A stretch of DNA of 26,842 nucleotides from SXXK01 sp046074645 (GTDB lineage: Bacteria; Planctomycetota; Planctomycetia; Planctomycetales; Planctomycetaceae), in assembly GCA_046074645.1 (NCBI GenBank), contig JBJTOP010000224.1, positions 1-26,842 on the forward strand, written 5' to 3'. Every line of letters begins with the position of its first letter. The first letter of the stretch is position 1. The notes under the pieces were generated by a model. It did not search any database and was not told where the DNA came from. It was given only the letters and a program-made list of their open reading frames with translations. Of this stretch, positions 1 to 7,618 are shown piece after piece. Position numbers and translations under genes: made by a program.

Positions 1-160
1 CAGGGAACCTGCTCACTGAGAAATGGCATGTTGCAGATCGCCAGTGCAAATTCCAAACTCCCAGCGGTATATTCTGTCTGGGAATTCGCAAACGCGGCGC
101 ACCTGCGGTGGCAGTGACCTTCTTTGTTCCTCAACGTCTACAACCAACAGGAAAACTGTG

Positions 161-457
161 ATGAAAATCGGTCGATTCTCGGGAGTATTGGGCCTCGCGG
201 TTGCCGCTGCCATTTCGGGCTGCGAACAGGCTCCGGAGGCGGCCGTCACCGCGGCTGCGATCGACCTTGCAAACACAAAGTGTCCGATTATGGGCAACCC
301 GGTGAAGGCTGCTGACCTTGCACCCGAGCTGATCAGGGAATGGAACGGAAAGAAAGTTGGGTTTTGCTGCCCGCCGTGCCTTGAGGACTGGGCGGAGATG
401 ACGGATGCACAGCGAGCCGACAAGCTGGCCAATCCTCCAGAGGGAATGGCCCACTGA
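161..457 (+). CDS. small Cys-rich lipoprotein, YHS-like metal-site candidate
   Basis: A 98-residue protein begins at ATG 161. Its signal peptide ends in a lipobox (ISGC, Cys21), so it should be a membrane-anchored lipoprotein. The mature part has a CPIMG motif (Cys41) and a GFCCPPC cluster (Cys69, Cys70, Cys73) after WNGKKV. This pattern resembles the YHS/TRASH-like metal-binding proteins found in planctomycetes and copper-handling loci. A role in binding a soft metal outside the cytoplasmic membrane is inference. The frame is open further upstream to position 23, but only the 161 start gives a proper signal peptide with a basic n-region. No partner gene is adjacent: the next genes lie on the other strand. 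The lipoprotein call is firm, the metal-binding call is moderate, and the ligand is unknown. Confidence 0.72.
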   Translation: MKIGRFSGVLGLAVAAAISGCEQAPEAAVTAAAIDLANTKCPIMGNPVKAADLAPELIREWNGKKVGFCCPPCLEDWAEMTDAQRADKLANPPEGMAH

Positions 458-485
458 CCAGCGTGATCGTTTGACAGGCGGGGCT

Positions 486-540
486 TGCCGTTCAGGATGG
501 CCTGCCGTTCAGGATGGCCTGCCGTTCAGGGTGGCCTGCC
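486..540. repeat. 17-bp tandem repeat, three units plus a partial
   Basis: Three adjacent units read TGCCGTTCAGGATGGCC, at 486-502, 503-519 and 520-536. The third differs by one base (GGGTGG for GGATGG), and a fourth partial unit (TGCC) follows. The array lies between the lipoprotein stop (457) and the 3' end of the minus-strand histone-like gene (574), so it is intergenic. A period of 17 is not a multiple of three, which also argues against coding. Confidence 0.85.
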
Positions 541-573
541 GACAGAAATCGTCATCCTGACCGCCACGTGGGC

Positions 574-1353
574 TTACTCCGGTCGCACTTTGGTATGCAT
601 TTCCTGGAAATCGACCGCAAAGTCTTCGTCGCCGGTCAGGCATCGGTTGTTCATCGCAAGGATCTTGCGAATGCGGCCGACCGTGAGTTTTGCGGGACCG
701 GTGAGTCGGAGCACCAGATCATCAGCAGTGAAGGCTTCCAGTTCACGAATGGAATGAATGCCCAGAAAGGTAAAGGCGTCGCGAGCCTGGGTGTCGTTTT
801 GGAAGACGACATCAAGCGGAGCATCGACGGGGATCCGGGATCTTCCGAGCCTTCTTGCGCCTCCGGTGTCCTGAAGACCGCTGGTAATCGTCGCCTTGCG
901 GACTCCTTTCCTGCGGGCAGCAATCGGATCGCCTTCAGAGGCGACATCCGCGGGCAGAGCATCAATTGCGGCAGTGAGTTTCGATTCGGGCTGGATGCCG
1001 GGCGGCAGCGTTGGGGCGGTTGCGACGGCTGATACGGTCGTCTGGGGCACTGCAGGTGCTGCTGTCGATGCTGCCACTGCCGCGGCTGTTGTCGTTGCTG
1101 CTGCTGTCGTTGTAGTTGTTGTTGAGGTTTTTGCTGCAGTTGCTGTTTTTGCCGCGGGCTTTTCCGGGCGACGGCGAGCGGGTCGAGGTGCAGGGGCCGG
1201 GGTCGGCTTTCGCTGCGGCTTCCTGACCGCTTTAGCGGGGACCGGTTTCTTCTTCGCTTTGGGGAGTGGTTTCTTGGCAGCTTTGCGGGGTGGGGGGGCT
1301 GCTTTTTTAGCGGGCCGGGCAGCCCGCTTGTTTGCCTTCTTTGCCTTTGCCAT
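574..1353 (-). CDS. histone H1-like basic protein with alpha-CTD-like C-terminus
   Basis: This 259-residue protein has three parts. Residues 1-70 are an Ala/Lys/Pro/Arg-rich tail of the histone H1/AlgP type. Residues about 71-115 are low-complexity Thr/Ala (a run of TTTTTT, AAA, TTT, AAA). Residues about 165-245 form a folded-looking domain. In that domain, the stretch LGIHSIRELEAFTADDLV, then GPAKLTVGRIRKIL, has the spacing of the helix-hairpin-helix fold of the RNA polymerase alpha C-terminal domain. Nucleoid binding by the tail is established for this composition class; a DNA or protein contact by the C-terminal part is inference. I chose ATG 1353, because upstream in-frame residues look untranslated and the basic tail starts exactly there. 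The unknown gene at 1487-2122 lies 133 bases upstream on the same strand. Confidence 0.72.
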   Translation of the reverse strand: MAKAKKANKRAARPAKKAAPPPRKAAKKPLPKAKKKPVPAKAVRKPQRKPTPAPAPRPARRRPEKPAAKTATAAKTSTTTTTTAAATTTAAAVAASTAAPAVPQTTVSAVATAPTLPPGIQPESKLTAAIDALPADVASEGDPIAARRKGVRKATITSGLQDTGGARRLGRSRIPVDAPLDVVFQNDTQARDAFTFLGIHSIRELEAFTADDLVLRLTGPAKLTVGRIRKILAMNNRCLTGDEDFAVDFQEMHTKVRPE

Positions 1354-1486
1354 GGTGGATTCCCGCTTTCCGTGGAGGCGAGTGGTTTGCGAAGTAATCG
1401 GGAGCCTTGCCCATGCCGGCACTGCGGAAACCAAACAACCGCGACCGCCCCGAAGAAGCTGCACTATACAGAAAGCCCGCCACAAT

Positions 1487-2122
1487 TCACTCCGTCAGCC
1501 CCGGATGTTCCTCAAAAAAGTCCCGAACCAGCTCCTGTTCGGCCGCGGTCAGCAATCCCGCACCCCATGTTACCATGTCCACTGAAGCTCTCCATCTTCC
1601 CAGCGTTTCCAGCAATTCAGTGTGCAGAGGCCCGGAGTCGGGGTCCAGAAATTGCTCCCCAGCCGCCTCGCACAGCGTTAATTCCTCCTGAATTCCCAGT
1701 GAAAATCGACTTTCTCTGGTGATTTGCAGGCAGCGGGCGCGCGCAGGAAGCCAGTGATCGTTGAGATGGTGTATCCGTCGCGGGCCCTCAAACAGCATCC
1801 GCAGCATGGGATGGGAGTTGTCGGCAGCGAGGTTGGCCAGGAGCTCCGTGGCTGCGTACAACGTACGTGCTTCCAGACAATTTGGAAAGTCCGAATGCTG
1901 CTGGCTCCACCGCTGCCACGTCCGCAGCACACATTCCATCTGGATTTGAGGTGCCATTCCGGCAAGCGGCGGGTAGAAGCGAAAGAAGTCCGCTTCCGCG
2001 TCATCCCGCGTCATCGGCGACAGGCAGTTGTGCATCAGGTTGTCAAGCGCGCACAGAAAGGCCGCACGGAGAGTCAGATAAGTGAGTGGACAATCTACCT
2101 CTTGACCGGGAGACGAATCCAT
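1487..2122 (-). CDS. conserved-looking protein of unknown function
   Basis: A 211-residue cytoplasmic protein starts at ATG 2122, with an AGGA about 12 bases upstream. I do not recognise a family. It has no signal peptide or membrane segment, is rich in Leu, Glu, Arg and Trp, and should be mostly helical. Recurrent acidic/aromatic stretches include DAEADFFRFYPP near residue 41 and ELVRDFFEEHPG near the C-terminus. It ends 133 bases before the histone-like gene on the same strand and could share its transcript. It is accepted as real because it is long, its composition is ordinary for a soluble protein, and frames on the other strand there read as low-complexity Arg/Pro/Ser. Confidence 0.6.
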   Translation of the reverse strand: MDSSPGQEVDCPLTYLTLRAAFLCALDNLMHNCLSPMTRDDAEADFFRFYPPLAGMAPQIQMECVLRTWQRWSQQHSDFPNCLEARTLYAATELLANLAADNSHPMLRMLFEGPRRIHHLNDHWLPARARCLQITRESRFSLGIQEELTLCEAAGEQFLDPDSGPLHTELLETLGRWRASVDMVTWGAGLLTAAEQELVRDFFEEHPGLTE

Positions 2123-2667
2123 GGTGGCGGGAGATTCCTGGCGGGAGCGGACCGGCAGGTGTCATTGGTTGCCTGCAGTGGGGCCGCGTGGGTGTTGGAG
2201 AAGACGGAGTCTGCGAGTCGTGATCCGGTTGTGGAGCAGATCCTGGCATACCTTCAAGTGAACACAAGGCGTCTTCTCAGAAACTTTCCATGGGCGACTG
2301 TTGCCGGTTCTCAACAGCATCCGTCAATCCGCACCGAAGGTGCGCGCCGGCGAGTGCGTTTGCGGCGCGTGGGCAGGGGCCGTTTGCCCGCGGACTGCCG
2401 TCCTGCGTCTCAGCGGTTGGGCGGAAGCCCCCGGCTGTGTTCCGCACCGAAGGTGCCCGCGCCCTCGCGAGCGCGCCGGCGAAGTGTTTGCAGGGTCCGT
2501 TTGCCCGCAGGCTGCCGCCATGCGGCTGAGTTTGTCTTTGGATTGTGCAGCGGACGATTCCCTTCGAGTCGATTTTTGAGATGCTTCCGCATGGTTGTCG
2601 GCCGAGTCGTTCGACCGCCTGCTCAACCATGATTTGAAATCCTTCAATTCCAAACCAGGAGCTTTCA
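2123..2667. other. gene-free GC-rich stretch with REP-like repeats
   Basis: I see no convincing gene in these 545 bases. Open frames exist on both strands, but they are Arg/Pro/Ala-rich and follow the repeat structure. The second half carries two imperfect copies of a repeat (listed separately). The last 15 bases hold the ribosome binding site of the hydrolase gene. The promoter for the unknown minus-strand gene and the promoter for the hydrolase must both lie here, but no clear -35/-10 pair stands out. Confidence 0.6.
2328..2530. repeat. two REP-like copies of a ~90-bp palindromic repeat
   Basis: Copy A starts at 2328 and copy B at 2441, so the period is 113 bases. Both open with TCCGCACCGAAGGTGC, which contains a perfect hairpin GCACC-GAA-GGTGC. 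Both then carry a GCGCCGGCGA-type block and close with a 34-base segment beginning CCGTTTGCCCGC that matches at most positions. Self-complementary starts and intergenic position fit a REP/BIME-like element. Reading the minus strand gives two similar peptide strings (GGSLRANGPC and DGSPRANGPC), a typical trap for false gene calls. Confidence 0.7.
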
Positions 2668-3675
2668 ATGATCCGCCGTATGTTTGCAACCCCGGTCCTG
2701 TGCGTGCTGTTACTGCTTTCCGCCTCCCTTATTCGTGGTGACGAAGGCAAAACGCCGGCGGCGGCGGCGAAGAAAAAAACGTCCGCCAAACAGAAGGTGG
2801 AGCAGCCTGCACCGCCGGCGACACTGGATGCCGTTTCTTACGGTCCCCATGCCAAACAGGTACTCAGTTTCTGGAAGGCCGACAGTTCCACTCCAACTCC
2901 AGTGCTCTTCTTTATCCACGGCGGTGGCTGGCAGGGTGGCAATCGGCACGCCGGAATGGCCAGCTGGGTGCCAGCGATGCATCGAGCGGGAATTTCGGTG
3001 GTATCTATCGAGTATCGGTTCATTCCCGAGGCGATTGCGGATGGGGTGAAACCGCCGGTGAAGGCCTGTCTGCACGACGCCGCGAGGGCGTTGCAGTTCG
3101 TTCGCAGCAAGGCCACTGAATGGAATCTCGACAAAACCCGAATTGCCGCTGCCGGAGGATCTGCCGGCGCCTGCACAAGTCTTTGGCTGGCATTCCATGA
3201 TGACCTTGCGGACCCCAGCAGCAGTGATCCGATCGCTCGTGAATCGACCCGGCTGCTGTGTGCTGCCGTAACCGGCGCCCAAACCACTCTCGATCCCCGA
3301 CAGATGAAGGAATGGATGCCCAACAGCAACTATGGCAGCCATGCGTTTGGAATCTTCAAGGACGTCAATGGCAAACCGCAGCGGGACTTCGATGCATTTC
3401 TGGCAAAGCGGGAAGAGATTCTGCCGTGGATTGAAGAGTATTCGCCGTTTCATGTGGCGTCCGCCGGTGATCCGCCGGTGCACCTGACCTATTCGCGAGC
3501 ACCGATGAAGGGTGAAGAGAGCCCGGATCCGACGCATTCGGCGTGCTTTGGTGTGCTGTTGAAGGAAAAGCTTGACAGTGTGGGGGTTGGTTGCGAGTTG
3601 GTGTATCCGGGCGCGGAGGGGGTTGTTCATCAGACGTCGGTGGGCTATGTGACAGCGATGCTGAAAAAGCAATGA
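2668..3675 (+). CDS. secreted alpha/beta hydrolase (esterase/lipase-like)
   Basis: This 335-residue protein belongs to the alpha/beta-hydrolase group of BD-FAE/hormone-sensitive-lipase-like esterases. Residues 1-24 are a signal peptide, followed by a Lys/Ala-rich linker (to about 50). The HGGGW oxyanion-hole motif is at 84-88. The nucleophile elbow GGSAG is at 163-167, with Ser165 as nucleophile. The HDAARALQFVR helix at 136-146 is typical of the family. Asp288 and His321 are the likely remaining triad members (the second less sure than the Ser). The substrate is unknown; an ester in plant or algal polysaccharide is a family-level guess. Start ATG 2668 is supported by AGGAG at 2657-2661. The ROK kinase gene follows on the same strand after 133 bases. 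Confidence 0.85.
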   Translation: MIRRMFATPVLCVLLLLSASLIRGDEGKTPAAAAKKKTSAKQKVEQPAPPATLDAVSYGPHAKQVLSFWKADSSTPTPVLFFIHGGGWQGGNRHAGMASWVPAMHRAGISVVSIEYRFIPEAIADGVKPPVKACLHDAARALQFVRSKATEWNLDKTRIAAAGGSAGACTSLWLAFHDDLADPSSSDPIARESTRLLCAAVTGAQTTLDPRQMKEWMPNSNYGSHAFGIFKDVNGKPQRDFDAFLAKREEILPWIEEYSPFHVASAGDPPVHLTYSRAPMKGEESPDPTHSACFGVLLKEKLDSVGVGCELVYPGAEGVVHQTSVGYVTAMLKKQ

Positions 3676-3752
3676 CGTCAGAAAAACCCGCCTGAAACCG
3701 GCCTGATCTTGCCTCCGATTTGGCACTCTCGGTACGATCTTTGCTGATCCTC

Positions 3753-3786
3753 GCGGCTGCCGTCTTCACTGTGAAGCGGCAACCGC
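3753..3786 (+). promoter_or_regulatory. strong 5'-leader hairpin before the ROK kinase
   Basis: The left arm is GCGG-C-TGCCG-T-CTTCA and the right arm is TGAAG-CGGCA-A-CCGC. Together they pair over 14 base pairs, with one C/A mismatch, one bulged T and a three-base CTG loop. The hairpin ends 22 bases before the start codon at 3809. No T-run follows, so it is not a normal intrinsic terminator. It may act on mRNA stability or translation of the kinase gene. The pairing is seen directly; the role is inference. Confidence 0.5.
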
Positions 3787-3808
3787 AGCAACTCAGCAGG
3801 GCATCACT

Positions 3809-4813
3809 ATGGGCAGCGGTCCGATTTTTCTGGGGCTTGATCTGGGCGGCACCAACGTGAAAGCTGGCGTTGTCAGTGACTCCGGCGAGGTGCTGGGTTC
3901 GGCCTCCGTTTCCACAGATGGATCGCGGGGCCCCGATTATGGGGTGCTGCAGATCGCTGCGGCAGGGCGGCTTGCGGTGGAACGTGCGGGGCTGGACCTG
4001 TCGCGGATTTCAGCGGCAGGCCTCGCAACACCGGGTACCATGGACATTCCATCCGGGATGCTGCTTGACCCCACTAATCTGCCTGGCTGGCAGAACTTTC
4101 CGATCCGCCAGCGTGTATCTGAAGCAATTGGACTTCCCACAGTGCTGCAGAACGACGCCAATGCAGCGGCCTACGGCGAATACTGGGCGGGCCAGGCCAA
4201 ACAGGTTCGCAGTCTCGCGTTTTACACTCTGGGAACGGGCCTCGGGGGCGGTTTGATCATCGACGATCACATCATCGAGGGTCAGCATTCGCATGGTGCG
4301 GAGCTGGGGCATGTGATTCTGGAGATGGACAATGGTCGCCTGTGTAACACCGGTCAGTACGGCACTGCGGAGGCTTACGTCAGCGCCACGGCCCTGCTGA
4401 AACAATTCCGCGAAGAGCTTGAAGCCGGCGCTGTCACCAGTGTCCGATCCCTCCTGCAGTCAGGGGAAGAACTCAGCCCGAAACTCATTGCAGCAGAGGC
4501 GGAGGCGGGCGATCCGCTCTCGCTGCGGCTGATTCTGGAAATGGCACGCTGTCTTGGTGTGGCAATCACGACGGCAGTGCACGTGATTGACCCCGAAATG
4601 GTGCTGCTGGGTGGGGCGATGACATTTGGTCGCGATGAAACCCGCGTAGGTCGTGATTTTCTGCAGCGTGTGAGGCAGGAATTTCGTCTCCGCGCATTTC
4701 CAACGCTGGCAGAAAAAGTTTTGATCACCTGGGCGTCACTGGGGGGCGACGCGGGCTTTATCGGAGCCGCCGGCTGTGCTCGCAGAGCGCTGAATCTGGG
4801 ACTGCTGCCCTGA
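3809..4813 (+). CDS. ROK-family sugar kinase (glucokinase-like)
   Basis: This 334-residue cytoplasmic protein would phosphorylate glucose or a related sugar with ATP. The phosphate-binding DLGGTN motif is at 11-16, the catalytic LQNDANAAA motif at 113-121 (Asp116), and GTGLGGGLI at 142-150. The sugar/metal region HGAELGH is at 162-168. The usual ROK zinc motif CxCGxxGCxE reads C179-N-T-G-Q-Y-G-T-A-E188, so two of its three cysteines are replaced by Thr. Many kinases in this family work as monofunctional glucokinases. There is no N-terminal helix-turn-helix, so it is not a ROK repressor. It starts at ATG 3809 with only a weak ribosome site (AGCAGGG). The sugar specificity is not readable from the sequence. 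Confidence 0.9.
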   Translation: MGSGPIFLGLDLGGTNVKAGVVSDSGEVLGSASVSTDGSRGPDYGVLQIAAAGRLAVERAGLDLSRISAAGLATPGTMDIPSGMLLDPTNLPGWQNFPIRQRVSEAIGLPTVLQNDANAAAYGEYWAGQAKQVRSLAFYTLGTGLGGGLIIDDHIIEGQHSHGAELGHVILEMDNGRLCNTGQYGTAEAYVSATALLKQFREELEAGAVTSVRSLLQSGEELSPKLIAAEAEAGDPLSLRLILEMARCLGVAITTAVHVIDPEMVLLGGAMTFGRDETRVGRDFLQRVRQEFRLRAFPTLAEKVLITWASLGGDAGFIGAAGCARRALNLGLLP

Positions 4814-4872
4814 CGCGGGCTTCGCCCATAACCGATATGAACTGGATTCTGCAGCCTGAAGCGAAAGCCCTG

Positions 4873-4890
4873 TCGTTGGTACTCCAACGA
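4873..4890 (+). other. perfect 7-bp-arm hairpin between kinase and ABC genes
   Basis: TCGTTGG pairs perfectly with CCAACGA around a TACT loop. It lies about 60 bases after the kinase stop in a 228-base gap without a credible gene. A smaller GGGC-TTC-GCCC hairpin lies just before it, near 4818-4828. No T-run follows either one. They could be RNA-processing or weak Rho-dependent termination structures, but the sequence does not decide. Confidence 0.35.
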
Positions 4891-5041
4891 GTCCTGTGCG
4901 GGTTCGCTGTCGCGGCTGCGAATTTCATCCGCCCCACCACCAGCCGATTGATTTCCCCTGCCGCAGCCAGAGAATACCCAAAACACCTGCGCCTCGCTCT
5001 GTCCCCCTTCTCTGGCCCTTCACATCCTCCGGAACGTCTGC

Positions 5042-6007
5042 ATGACATACGCCATCGAATGCCGCGGGCTGACTCGCACCTGGCCCGGCAATCCACCAGT
5101 CGAGGCGGTGCGTGGGATCGATCTTGTGATCGAGCAGGGGATTTGTTTTGGAGTGCTGGGGCCCAACGGTGCCGGCAAGACCACCACGATTGAAATCTGC
5201 GAGGGTTTACAGCGGGCCACTAGTGGCGAATGCCGCGTGCTGGGACTTGACTGGCAGACAGACGCCGAGCGAATTCGCCCACAGATCGGCATTTCACTCC
5301 AGGAAACTCGACTGTCTGAAAAACTCACCGTCCTCGAAACGCTCACGCTCTTCCGCAGCTTTTATCCTGCCGGAGCTGAGCCCTCCGATGTGATTGCAAA
5401 AGTCTCGCTCCAGGACAAGCAGCACGCCCGAATCAGAACTCTCTCCGGAGGTCAGAAGCAGCGAGTTGCCGTGGCTGCGGCACTCGTCGGCAACCCGCGT
5501 CTGCTCTTTCTTGACGAACCCACCACCGGACTCGACCCACAGTCCCGCCGCGATTTGTGGAAGATCATCACGGACTTCCGGCAAAGCGGTGGCACTGTGC
5601 TGCTGACGACACACTACATGGACGAAGCAGAACGACTCTGCGACCGGGTAGCAATTTTCGACAAGGGACGAATACTTGCCATCGACACCCCACAGCGACT
5701 CATCGACGGCCTCGGGGCTCGCCATGTCGTGATGTTCACAGTCGATTCCGCAGACTCCGGCGGAGCTGTGATTCCGGATGATTTCGGCAGTGAGCTTCCC
5801 GGTGTGATTGCCGTTCGTCGCGAGAGCGAACATCGCTGCCTGTCGGTACTGCAACCGCACCTTGCCATCCCGGCACTGCTGCAGCAAATCGCAGATCGCA
5901 ATCTGCAGCTCACATCGCTCACAACCCGCCAGGCGACGCTTGAAGATGTGTTTGTGCATTTTGCAGGACATGGCCTGAACGAAGGCACAGAGCAAAGGAG
6001 CCGATAA
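5042..6007 (+). CDS. ABC transporter ATP-binding subunit (ABC-2/drug-exporter type)
   Basis: This 321-residue ATPase drives the membrane partner encoded next. All catalytic motifs are intact: Walker A GPNGAGKTT at 40-48, Q-loop Gln87, signature LSGGQ at 134-138, Walker B LLFLDEP at 154-160 with the catalytic Glu, and H-loop His191. A C-terminal extension of about 100 residues after the catalytic core fits the CcmA/DrrA-like subfamily. Its stop TAA overlaps the permease start by one base (TAATG, 6005-6009), so the two are translationally coupled. The substrate cannot be told; lipids, drugs or polysaccharides are all known for the family. The start is supported by a weak GGA upstream. Confidence 0.9.
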   Translation: MTYAIECRGLTRTWPGNPPVEAVRGIDLVIEQGICFGVLGPNGAGKTTTIEICEGLQRATSGECRVLGLDWQTDAERIRPQIGISLQETRLSEKLTVLETLTLFRSFYPAGAEPSDVIAKVSLQDKQHARIRTLSGGQKQRVAVAAALVGNPRLLFLDEPTTGLDPQSRRDLWKIITDFRQSGGTVLLTTHYMDEAERLCDRVAIFDKGRILAIDTPQRLIDGLGARHVVMFTVDSADSGGAVIPDDFGSELPGVIAVRRESEHRCLSVLQPHLAIPALLQQIADRNLQLTSLTTRQATLEDVFVHFAGHGLNEGTEQRSR

Positions 6008-7062
6008 TGTCAGGCTGGAAGTCACACCCGCTGGTACAACTGTTTCTGGCAAGGTTCAGAGAGTTCATCCGAACGCCCGAGGCTGTTTTCTGGGGCTATG
6101 GTTTTCCTTTGGTCATGGTGGCAGCCCTGGGTTTGGCGTTTCGATCAGAACCGGTGCAGCCTTCGATTGTGATGATCGAAGACGGTCCCGGTGCCGATGC
6201 CGCAGCAGCAGCCCTCAGCAACCCCGCTCTGTTCCGTGTCCTCCGCGGCTCCGCAGAGGACTGCCGCAGACAACTGCGGTCCGGCAAGGTGGAAGTCGTG
6301 CTGGTGCCTGCACGTATCGAAGGCGAGTCACTTGTTCAGTTCCGCTGTGACGAAACGCGTCCAGGCAGCCTCGCAGCACGCGACCGCGTCAACGACTCCC
6401 TGCAACGCGCTGCCGGCCGTCGCGATCCGCTCAGCATTCAGACCGAAAAAATCACTGAACCCGGCAGTCGCTACATCGATTTTCTTGTACCGGGGCTCAT
6501 TGGCATGGGATTGATGGGGGGTGGAGTCTGGGGCGTGGGCTATGCCATTGTTGACATGCGCATCCGCCAGGTGCTCAAACGATTCCTCGGCACACCCATG
6601 AAGAAACACCACTTCGTCGCCGCGATGATGGCCAGCCGGATGGTCTTTATGTTTCCCGAAATCGTCGCCATTCTGCTCATCAGCCGATTCATGTTCGGTG
6701 TGTCCAGTCACGGCGGATACTTCCCTGTTTTCGTCATTGTACTGCTGGGGGCCTTCCAGTTTGCCTCTATCGGACTCGCCATCGCCAGCCGCGCACGAAC
6801 GCTGGAAGCAGTCGGTGGCCTGATGAACCTCACCATGGTTCCCATGTGGATCGGATCGGGAATCTTCTTTTCATCAGAGCGTTTTCCGGAGGCCGTGCAG
6901 CCACTGATTCGTGTCATCCCGCTGACACCCGTGATTTCTTCACTCCGACAGGTCATGCAGGAGGGCGCAGGCCTTGCAACCATCGCTCCCAATCTCGCCC
7001 TGATGGCACTCTGGGCTGCTCTCTGTTTCGTGCTGGCCCTGAAAATCTTTCGCTGGGACTGA
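6007..7062 (+). CDS. ABC-2 type transporter permease
   Basis: This 351-residue inner-membrane protein has the ABC-2 layout. One membrane helix near 28-46 is followed by a soluble extracytoplasmic domain of about 105 residues (50-155). Five more helices then follow, at about 158-182, 213-231, 238-260, 270-289 and 328-347. The motif FLVPGLIGMGLM at 159-170 is typical of this family. It starts inside the stop codon of the ATPase gene. It ends 16 bases before the hpt gene, so all three genes can share one mRNA. The substrate is unknown. Confidence 0.88.
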   Translation: MSGWKSHPLVQLFLARFREFIRTPEAVFWGYGFPLVMVAALGLAFRSEPVQPSIVMIEDGPGADAAAAALSNPALFRVLRGSAEDCRRQLRSGKVEVVLVPARIEGESLVQFRCDETRPGSLAARDRVNDSLQRAAGRRDPLSIQTEKITEPGSRYIDFLVPGLIGMGLMGGGVWGVGYAIVDMRIRQVLKRFLGTPMKKHHFVAAMMASRMVFMFPEIVAILLISRFMFGVSSHGGYFPVFVIVLLGAFQFASIGLAIASRARTLEAVGGLMNLTMVPMWIGSGIFFSSERFPEAVQPLIRVIPLTPVISSLRQVMQEGAGLATIAPNLALMALWAALCFVLALKIFRWD

Positions 7063-7078
7063 TCAACGGAGACTGCCT

Positions 7079-7615
7079 ATGCGGGTGCTGATCACTGAAG
7101 ACCAGATCAAACACCGAGTTCAGGAACTCGGGGCCTTGATTTCCGCCGACTATGCCAACCGTCCTCTGACGGTCCTTGGGGTGCTCACAGGCAGCATCAT
7201 TCTGCTGGCCGACCTGATTCGCGCCACCACGGTGCCGCTCCGCGTCGCTCTGATTTCAGCTTCCAGCTACGGCGGCACGCGCACGACTCCCGGAGAACTC
7301 CATATCAACAGCTCACTCGTACCCGACCTCACCGACCGTCACATTCTGGTTCTTGACGATATCTTCGACACGGGTCGAACGATGCAGGGCCTGCTTCAGA
7401 CACTGCAGGGCCACTCACCCGCCAGTCTCCGCACAGCAGTGCTGCTCTGGAAATCCGACCGCACCGAAGTCAGCTTTGCCCCTGACTACTTTGGATTTCG
7501 TATCCCGGACGAATTTGTCGTCGGGTATGGTCTCGACTACGACGACGAATACCGACAGTTGCCCTTTATCGGAGTTCTTGAAGAGGCCGACAAACGCGGA
7601 CAGAATCCAGACTGA
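7079..7615 (+). CDS. hpt: hypoxanthine phosphoribosyltransferase
   Basis: This 178-residue cytoplasmic enzyme would convert hypoxanthine (and probably guanine) with PRPP to IMP/GMP in purine salvage. The PRPP loop VLDDIFDTGRT lies at 91-101, Lys125 sits at the purine-binding position, and the signature FRIPDEFVVGYGLDYDDEYRQ starts at 140. The flexible loop Y64-GGTRT is present. In the first loop the usual LKGS reads LTGS (36-39), a change seen in some family members. Length is normal. The start at ATG 7079 has GGAG at 7068-7071. It follows the ABC exporter genes by 16 bases, which is an unusual operon partner. It ends three bases from the convergent PPC gene. Confidence 0.9.
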   Translation: MRVLITEDQIKHRVQELGALISADYANRPLTVLGVLTGSIILLADLIRATTVPLRVALISASSYGGTRTTPGELHINSSLVPDLTDRHILVLDDIFDTGRTMQGLLQTLQGHSPASLRTAVLLWKSDRTEVSFAPDYFGFRIPDEFVVGYGLDYDDEYRQLPFIGVLEEADKRGQNPD

Positions 7616-7618
7616 GCT

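Noticed and set aside
59..83. TCCCAG/CTGGGA hairpin at the window start
   Set aside because: Short arms, 13-base loop and no T-run, so it was not called as a terminator.
896..1585. Plus-strand open frame with Ala/Val-rich hydrophobic run opposite the histone-like gene
   Set aside because: The apparent membrane helix is the complement of the Thr/Ala and Lys/Ala repeats of the minus-strand protein.
2277..2789. Minus-strand open frame across the REP-like repeats
   Set aside because: Its peptide repeats just mirror the DNA repeat, and it runs into the hydrolase gene.
2710..3726. Minus-strand open frame of 338 codons opposite the hydrolase
   Set aside because: Arg/His-rich and without motifs; the plus strand has an esterase with HGGG and GGSAG motifs and a good ribosome site.
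3730..3747. TGGCAC with a downstream TTGC before the ROK gene
   Set aside because: The spacing between the two halves is far longer than the five bases needed for sigma-54.
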